From NCBI GenBank assembly GCA_938008865.1, contig CALLJA010000274.1, positions 1 to 6,876 of the forward strand: a stretch of DNA of 6,876 bases, in the 5' to 3' direction. Shown in pieces: positions 2,957 through 6,876 of this stretch (position 1 is the first letter of the stretch; each line of letters starts with the position of its first letter). A model generated the notes under the pieces. It ran no database searches, was not told where the DNA came from, and saw nothing but the letters and a program-made list of their open reading frames with translations. The position numbers and the translations under genes were made by a program. The DNA comes from an uncultured Anaerolineales bacterium (GTDB lineage: Bacteria; Chloroflexota; Anaerolineae; Anaerolineales; Villigracilaceae).

Positions 2957-5848
2957 ATGCCCTCTAAAAAATTTGCCGACAAATACCTCCTCGCCGTGGA
3001 GCAGGCCATCAAAGAAAAGCCACAGGGCGGCCTGAACGGCTTCGAGCAGGAGTGGAACCTGCTCGATGAAGACCTGCGCCCGCTGCTGACCGTCGGCGCG
3101 GGACCCAGCCAGCAATCCTTCGTCGATTACCTGCGTGCGGATTGCGTCCCACACTGGCAGGCGCAGTTCAGCCAGCTCGAAGTTTTCCACTGGATGATCG
3201 AGTGGGCCACGCGTCCGTATTACAGTCCGCGCGGGGCGATCTACGAGGCGCGCCTGATGGAAGCAGCGCTCATCAACGCCCTGCATCGCGCGGGCGTCCA
3301 CTTCGGCGAGCGCCTGCATTACTGGCACGGCAACCTGTTGTTCCTGACCGATATCGGCCACAGTTCCATCCCTGGCAATTGGGCCATCGCCAAACGGCGC
3401 TACCTTGAAAAATGCGTGGACCTGTACGGCGATACGCTGGCCACCACGGGCATCCACACCAACATGTCGCTGCCCGACCCGCTCTTCGCCTGGGACTTTA
3501 TGCACCTGCCTTCGAATGAACGCGGCGACCAGCATCTGGATGAGTTCAAGTCGGAGTTTTATATCACGGCCACGCGTCTGCTGCGCGCTTTCGCTTCGCT
3601 GTTCATCGCCACCAGCGCCTCGACGCCGATGCAGGCCGAGGTCCGCGGCGGACGGGCAGTCGTCGCGCTGACCGAGTTCGACTCGGTCCGCAACCTGACC
3701 TTCCCCAACCCGCCCAGCATCGACCTGCCCGACCTCTATCGCTCGTACAACGATTACCTGCAAATCTCCTACGACCTCGTGCGGCGCGGCGTGCGCTTTG
3801 GCAACAACAACTGGACGCCCGTCCGAGCGCGCTCGTTCGCTGACCCCGTCGAGCGCATCATCTCCACCACCAGCGACCAGCTCACCTCACTCTATACACG
3901 CGGGTTGTACGCCGTCGGTGAAGCCACCCCGCCCGAGGAAATGGCCCTGCAGATCGAGAAGCAGAACCTGATGGCCCGCATCAACCTGCCGATGGGCCGC
4001 GTGGAGATTCGCTCGGATGAAGGCGGTCACAGCCTGGACCTCGACATTGCCAACCTGACCCTCAAGCATCTCCTGCTCCTGCGCATCTACTCCGACCCGC
4101 AGTTTGCACGCTCCTTCCGCTACGACCGTGAGGACATCGCCCGCGCGCGCGCCAACGAGAACCTGGCCGCCAGACACGGCCTGCGCGCCGAGATCGAGAA
4201 TCCGCTGACGGGCAAGCCGATCGCCATGCGCGCCTTCCTCAAGTGGACCCTGGGCGAGGTCAAGCCATTGGCCGAGGCGCTCGGCTGGTGGGAAGACCTG
4301 ACCCCGCTGGTGGAAATGTCCGAGGGCGGACGCAATACCGCCGAAAGAATCCGCGCCCGCCTGCACCTGGAACTGGGCGGCAACGACGAGGTTCCGCTGA
4401 CCCTGCTGCGCGAGCTGTTCTACGAGCGCGAGGTGCAGGTCAAAGCGGATGTGGAGCGCATTGCCGCCAATTACGGCTCGCTTGGCGCGGACGCGTCCAA
4501 GGTCACGGAGTTCCTGCAGCGCAGCCGCGATGCGGCGCGTCAGGCCTCGGCGCCGATCTCCTTCCGCGCGCGGACCCAGGCCGTGGTCGAGGTGTCCTAC
4601 CCCGACAAGACCAGCGAGATCCTCGACCTGGCCCAGCAGTTGATCCGCATCCCGTCGGTCACCGCCTGCCCGAACGAACGCCTGGACGAGGTCCATCGCG
4701 CGGGCTCGCTGGTGGATGACTACCTGCGCGGCGCAGGCCTGGAAGTCAAATACTTCGATGGGAAATATCCCGCCGTGTATGCTAAATTCCCCTCGCCCGA
4801 TAATGGGGGCCCTTCCAGGGTGCTTCGCGAAGGGGGCAGGGGGGAGGGCGAAATTCTCCTGACGGGCCACTTCGACGTGGTCGAGCCTGAGCCCGACGAC
4901 TCGCAATTCACCCCGCGCATCGACGGCGACTACCTGTGGGGCCGCGGCGCCGCAGACATGAAGACCGTCGTGGCGACCTACATGGTGTGGATGAAGGATA
5001 TGATGGTTGCTCGTCGGGGCGACCCGTCGGGTCGCCCTTACCCGAACATCGCGTTGATGCTGGTCGGCAACGAAGAGAACGGCGAAGCTGAATCGTGGGG
5101 TACGCCGCATGTCCTTGCCGAACTGAGTAAGGGCGACTTGTCAAGTCGCCCCTACGTCCCCGCTCTTTTCATTGCAGGCGAACGCACGGGCGAGAGAGGA
5201 AACGAACTCTTCGGCGAGGTCTGCGTGGAGAATCGCGGCGTGATGCGCTTCGACGTGCTGGCGCGCGGGGCGAAGGGCCACAGCGGCGTGGCGGGCACGG
5301 GCGACCTGAGCGAGAAGTTGATCGCCGCCCGCTCAGCGCTGAACGAATTGTTTGCCCAGCACCTCACGCTCAAGTCCGCAGACGGCTGGCAGTCACAGGC
5401 CAAATTCCCGTTCATCAACGTCGGCACGCCTGGCGTGTACAACGTCACCGCCGCGGAGGGCATCCTGGGCGTCGAGATCCGTCCCATCCCGCAGGATGAC
5501 GTTGAAGGCTTGAAGTCGAAGATCGATGCCTATTGTGCGGAGAACGGTCTCGAACTGCGCATGAACGTCATGGAAAACGGCGTGGCCTGCTCGCCCGATA
5601 ACCCCGCGCTGGCGGCTTTGCTCGAAGCGGTGCGGCAAACGTCCTCCGCGCTGAGCGGAGCCGAAGCGCAGATGCCCAGGATTGGAAAGAAACTGCCAGG
5701 CACCAGCGCCCGCTTCGCCCCTGGCGGTCAGGCCGTGGTCTGGGGACAGGCTGGCATCGGCCCGCACGCGAAAGACGAACGGCACTTCATCCCCAGCATC
5801 GAGCCGTATTACAAGTCATTGGGCGAACTGGCAAAATTATGGAAGTAG
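2957..5848 (+). CDS. Fusion protein: GCS2-type glutamate-cysteine ligase-like domain plus M20 metallopeptidase domain
   Basis: This is a 963-residue two-domain enzyme. Residues about 20-380 resemble the GCS2 family of ATP-dependent carboxylate-amine ligases: the acidic GFEQEW (28-33), the HTN loop in TTGIHTNMSLPDP (163-175), and GRVEIRSDE (347-355) with its Arg-x-Glu-x-Arg. A helical stretch (about 385-545) leads into an M20 hydrolase of the ArgE/DapE/CPG2 type. Its metal and catalytic residues look intact: His638-x-Asp640, Asp667 in GRGAADMKT, Glu706-Glu707 in GNEENGE, Glu742 in GERTG, and the C-terminal His937 in GPHAKDE. His775 in GHSG lies in the lid domain (about 757-868). Both halves appear active. 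The ATG at 2957 has only a weak GGTGA four bases upstream; a TTG at 2936 is an alternative start. It follows the aminotransferase by 120 bp on the same strand. Three extra segments (residues about 611-631, 685-697, 725-734) interrupt the peptidase. The substrate is unknown; a gamma-glutamyl-type amide is a reasonable guess. Confidence 0.85.
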   Translation: MPSKKFADKYLLAVEQAIKEKPQGGLNGFEQEWNLLDEDLRPLLTVGAGPSQQSFVDYLRADCVPHWQAQFSQLEVFHWMIEWATRPYYSPRGAIYEARLMEAALINALHRAGVHFGERLHYWHGNLLFLTDIGHSSIPGNWAIAKRRYLEKCVDLYGDTLATTGIHTNMSLPDPLFAWDFMHLPSNERGDQHLDEFKSEFYITATRLLRAFASLFIATSASTPMQAEVRGGRAVVALTEFDSVRNLTFPNPPSIDLPDLYRSYNDYLQISYDLVRRGVRFGNNNWTPVRARSFADPVERIISTTSDQLTSLYTRGLYAVGEATPPEEMALQIEKQNLMARINLPMGRVEIRSDEGGHSLDLDIANLTLKHLLLLRIYSDPQFARSFRYDREDIARARANENLAARHGLRAEIENPLTGKPIAMRAFLKWTLGEVKPLAEALGWWEDLTPLVEMSEGGRNTAERIRARLHLELGGNDEVPLTLLRELFYEREVQVKADVERIAANYGSLGADASKVTEFLQRSRDAARQASAPISFRARTQAVVEVSYPDKTSEILDLAQQLIRIPSVTACPNERLDEVHRAGSLVDDYLRGAGLEVKYFDGKYPAVYAKFPSPDNGGPSRVLREGGRGEGEILLTGHFDVVEPEPDDSQFTPRIDGDYLWGRGAADMKTVVATYMVWMKDMMVARRGDPSGRPYPNIALMLVGNEENGEAESWGTPHVLAELSKGDLSSRPYVPALFIAGERTGERGNELFGEVCVENRGVMRFDVLARGAKGHSGVAGTGDLSEKLIAARSALNELFAQHLTLKSADGWQSQAKFPFINVGTPGVYNVTAAEGILGVEIRPIPQDDVEGLKSKIDAYCAENGLELRMNVMENGVACSPDNPALAALLEAVRQTSSALSGAEAQMPRIGKKLPGTSARFAPGGQAVVWGQAGIGPHAKDERHFIPSIEPYYKSLGELAKLWK
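4790..4850 (+). repeat. G/C-run insert inside the peptidase domain
   Basis: This stretch is dominated by runs of C and then G (GGGGGCCC at 4805-4812, GGGGGCAGGGGGGAGGG at 4832-4848) around the perfect palindrome CTTCGCGAAG (4823-4832). It encodes a low-complexity segment rich in Gly, Arg and Ser (residues about 611-631), just before the metal-binding strand with HFD. In typical M20 proteins the chain passes through this point in a short loop. The composition differs clearly from the flanking coding DNA, so it is probably an inserted repeat that kept the frame. Confidence 0.5.
5017..5037. repeat. In-frame palindromic element, copy A
   Basis: GGGCGACCCG (5017-5026) and CGGGTCGCCC (5028-5037) are perfect 10-bp inverted arms around a single T. 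The element and its edge encode GDPSGRPYP inside the peptidase domain, in the loop between the helix after GRGAADMKT and the strand leading to GNEENGE. A related copy lies 114 bp downstream in the same reading frame. Confidence 0.75.
5131..5151. repeat. In-frame palindromic element, copy B
   Basis: GGGCGACTTG (5131-5140) and CAAGTCGCCC (5142-5151) are perfect 10-bp inverted arms around a single T. It matches copy A except for two C-to-T changes in one arm and the two matching G-to-A changes in the other, so the pairing is kept. It encodes GDLSSRPYV, aligned with the GDPSGRPYP of copy A, in the loop before the strand carrying Glu742. Confidence 0.75.
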
Positions 5849-5854
5849 GGCGTG

Positions 5855-6691
5855 CTATGGGTTGGGTTGGACCGTCTCGCCTTCGTAGCAGTCCGTGATG
5901 AAACTCGTCCCGCTGCCGATGGGCAGCAGACAGGTCAGGACGTAGCCGTCTGCAAAACGGACGGTCACATCCAGTGAGCCGACCGAGAGCGAAGATTGGC
6001 GCGGGTAGAGCACATAGTCCACGCCGAAATGCTCCTGCAATGACGGGACCTTCTTCAGCGGCAGGCGCGGCCATACCGATGGGTCGCTGGGCGCAGCTTG
6101 CAGGAGTTCGTGCAGTTGGCCGATGGTTTGCTCGGCGGGCAGGTCCATGCGCCCCAGCAGACCTGGGACCCATCCGATCAGAAACACGATCAGGGCATGT
6201 TTTAGCGCCTGCCTGCGGCGCAGGTCGGCCTGCCCTTCGCGCGCGATCTCCAGGTGGCGGCGCGCCATCCAACGGAAGCCCCACGCGCCCAACATGCACA
6301 CACCCGCCAGCGGCAGGGCGGTGATGATGGATTGCAGCGTCAGCGTGCTGTTGCGCGCGCCCGTGTAGAGCAGGAATATGACCGCCATCAACGCTGTGAG
6401 GACCAGTCCGCCGCCCACGATGCCCTCGCTCTCTTCGGTGAACCAGGCCGCGACCGCCCCGAACAAGGCCGCCGCCGCGCTGAATCCGACCCACATTCCC
6501 AGCGTGCGCGGCCAATCCACACCCAAAGGCAGTTTGGGAAAGGTATACACGTTGACGAAGGCCAGCGCAAAGGTGTAGGCGCTGGCGATCAATGCGCCAT
6601 AGAGCGCAGCGGGGGCCATACGCCTGCCACGCTCGGGCAGACTTTCTTCCTGAAAATGTATCTTCAGGTTCTCAAGGATGTTCTTGAACAT
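5855..6691 (-). CDS. Five-helix membrane protein of unknown function with a C-terminal soluble domain
   Basis: I do not recognise a family for this 278-residue protein. Five hydrophobic segments are visible, at about residues 26-48, 62-84, 91-110, 117-139 and 163-181. The strongly basic loop RWMARRHLEIAREGQADLRRR (140-160) and the basic N-terminus favour the cytoplasm. This places the last 97 residues outside, including DVTVRFADGYVLTCLLP (241-257), which reads like a small beta-rich domain. There is no signal peptide and no catalytic motif I can name. The ATG (6689-6691) lies 14 bases after the stop of the Smr-domain gene on the same strand. The nearest Shine-Dalgarno-like sequence, AGGAAA, overlaps that stop and is 12 bases from the AGGA end to the ATG, rather far, so translation may be coupled. 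The stop is only six bases from the end of the convergent fusion gene, with no terminator between them. Confidence 0.8.
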   Translation of the reverse strand: MFKNILENLKIHFQEESLPERGRRMAPAALYGALIASAYTFALAFVNVYTFPKLPLGVDWPRTLGMWVGFSAAAALFGAVAAWFTEESEGIVGGGLVLTALMAVIFLLYTGARNSTLTLQSIITALPLAGVCMLGAWGFRWMARRHLEIAREGQADLRRRQALKHALIVFLIGWVPGLLGRMDLPAEQTIGQLHELLQAAPSDPSVWPRLPLKKVPSLQEHFGVDYVLYPRQSSLSVGSLDVTVRFADGYVLTCLLPIGSGTSFITDCYEGETVQPNP

Positions 6692-6705
6692 GGCTTCGAT
6701 GTTTC

Positions 6706-6876
6706 CTAATGCTTGAAGTGGATGAAGATTCGTCCGAAATTCTTGTCGTCTTTTTCGACACGGTGATATAGCTTTTTGATGTGCCCCTGGTTGAGGAAGC
6801 GCAGCACCTTTTTCTTGAGTTGCCCGCTGCCCTTGCCAGGGATGATCTCGACCAGTTCGATACGGCGTTCGACAGC
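6706..6876 (-). CDS. Smr-domain protein, C-terminal fragment (5' end outside window)
   Basis: The last 56 residues of a protein run off the right edge on the minus strand. The segment IELVEIIPGKGSGQLKKKVL (residues 6-25), followed by LNQGHIKKLYHRV and ending in FGRIFIHFKH, fits the C-terminal half of a Smr (small MutS-related) domain. This domain is known for the motif hydrophobic-(I/V)-x-G-x-G-x-G-x-L and for nuclease or nucleic-acid-binding activity. The GKGSG loop (14-18) is the conserved glycine motif, here preceded by Pro instead of the more usual His. Whether it is a stand-alone Smr protein or the end of MutS2 cannot be decided; no MutS sequence is visible. It lies upstream of the membrane-protein gene, 14 bp apart, and the two are probably cotranscribed. 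Confidence 0.75.
   Translation of the reverse strand, partial: AVERRIELVEIIPGKGSGQLKKKVLRFLNQGHIKKLYHRVEKDDKNFGRIFIHFKH

Noticed and set aside
3887..5110. Long minus-strand frame opposite the fusion gene
   Set aside because: It is antisense to the ligase and M20 domains with intact motifs; the antisense frame arises from codon bias.
5017..5151. CRISPR-like repeats or paired terminators
   Set aside because: There are only two copies, they lie inside an open reading frame, and no T-run follows either hairpin.
5974..6709. Plus-strand frames across the membrane-protein gene
   Set aside because: The minus strand gives a coherent multi-helix protein with a sensible topology; the plus-strand translations are low-complexity Ala/Arg/Pro sequences.

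Overview
The window is about 6.9 kb of GC-rich bacterial chromosome, densely coded, with good sigma-70-type promoters, AGGAG-type ribosome binding sites and intrinsic terminators. The protein set (FtsX-like permease, VOC protein, ABM monooxygenase, aminotransferase, a ligase/M20 peptidase fusion, Smr protein), the short palindromes inside genes and the general style suggest a Chloroflexota bacterium, perhaps Anaerolineae. That placement is an impression from the sequence, not a database result.

Layout. (a) 2-364 (+) is the C-terminal end of an FtsX/MacB-type ABC transporter permease. (b) 365-543 is a regulatory intergenic region with a hairpin, two copies of a 12-bp direct repeat, and a near-consensus promoter whose spacer carries a 7-bp inverted repeat. 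This promoter drives the VOC gene at 544-915, which is closed by a perfect 10-bp-stem terminator. (c) 1020-1319 (+) is a small ABM-fold monooxygenase gene. (d) 1320-1531 looks like a complete ribosome-mediated attenuator: promoter, leader peptide with five consecutive threonine codons, antiterminator, terminator, then the Shine-Dalgarno of the next gene. (e) 1532-2836 (+) is a PLP-dependent fold-type I aminotransferase. (f) 2837-2956 is a spacer holding an imperfect inverted repeat. (g) 2957-5848 (+) is a 963-residue fusion of a GCS2-type glutamate-cysteine-ligase-like domain and an M20 metallopeptidase domain. Its peptidase half carries three short extra segments, two of them near-identical hairpin palindromes read in the same frame. 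(h) On the minus strand, meeting the fusion gene almost end to end, lie a five-helix membrane protein (5855-6691) and, upstream of it, the end of a Smr-domain protein (6706-6876).

How the parts may work together. The aminotransferase and the ligase/peptidase fusion are neighbours on the same strand. Together they supply three steps seen in protected amino-acid pathways: amide bond formation, transamination and hydrolytic release. The threonine-codon attenuator would tie at least the aminotransferase to charged tRNA-Thr supply. The shared pathway is inference; the attenuator parts, the domain fusion and the palindromes are directly visible. The most notable items are the attenuator, the fusion, the two in-frame palindromes with compensatory changes, and the promoter/operator of the VOC gene.
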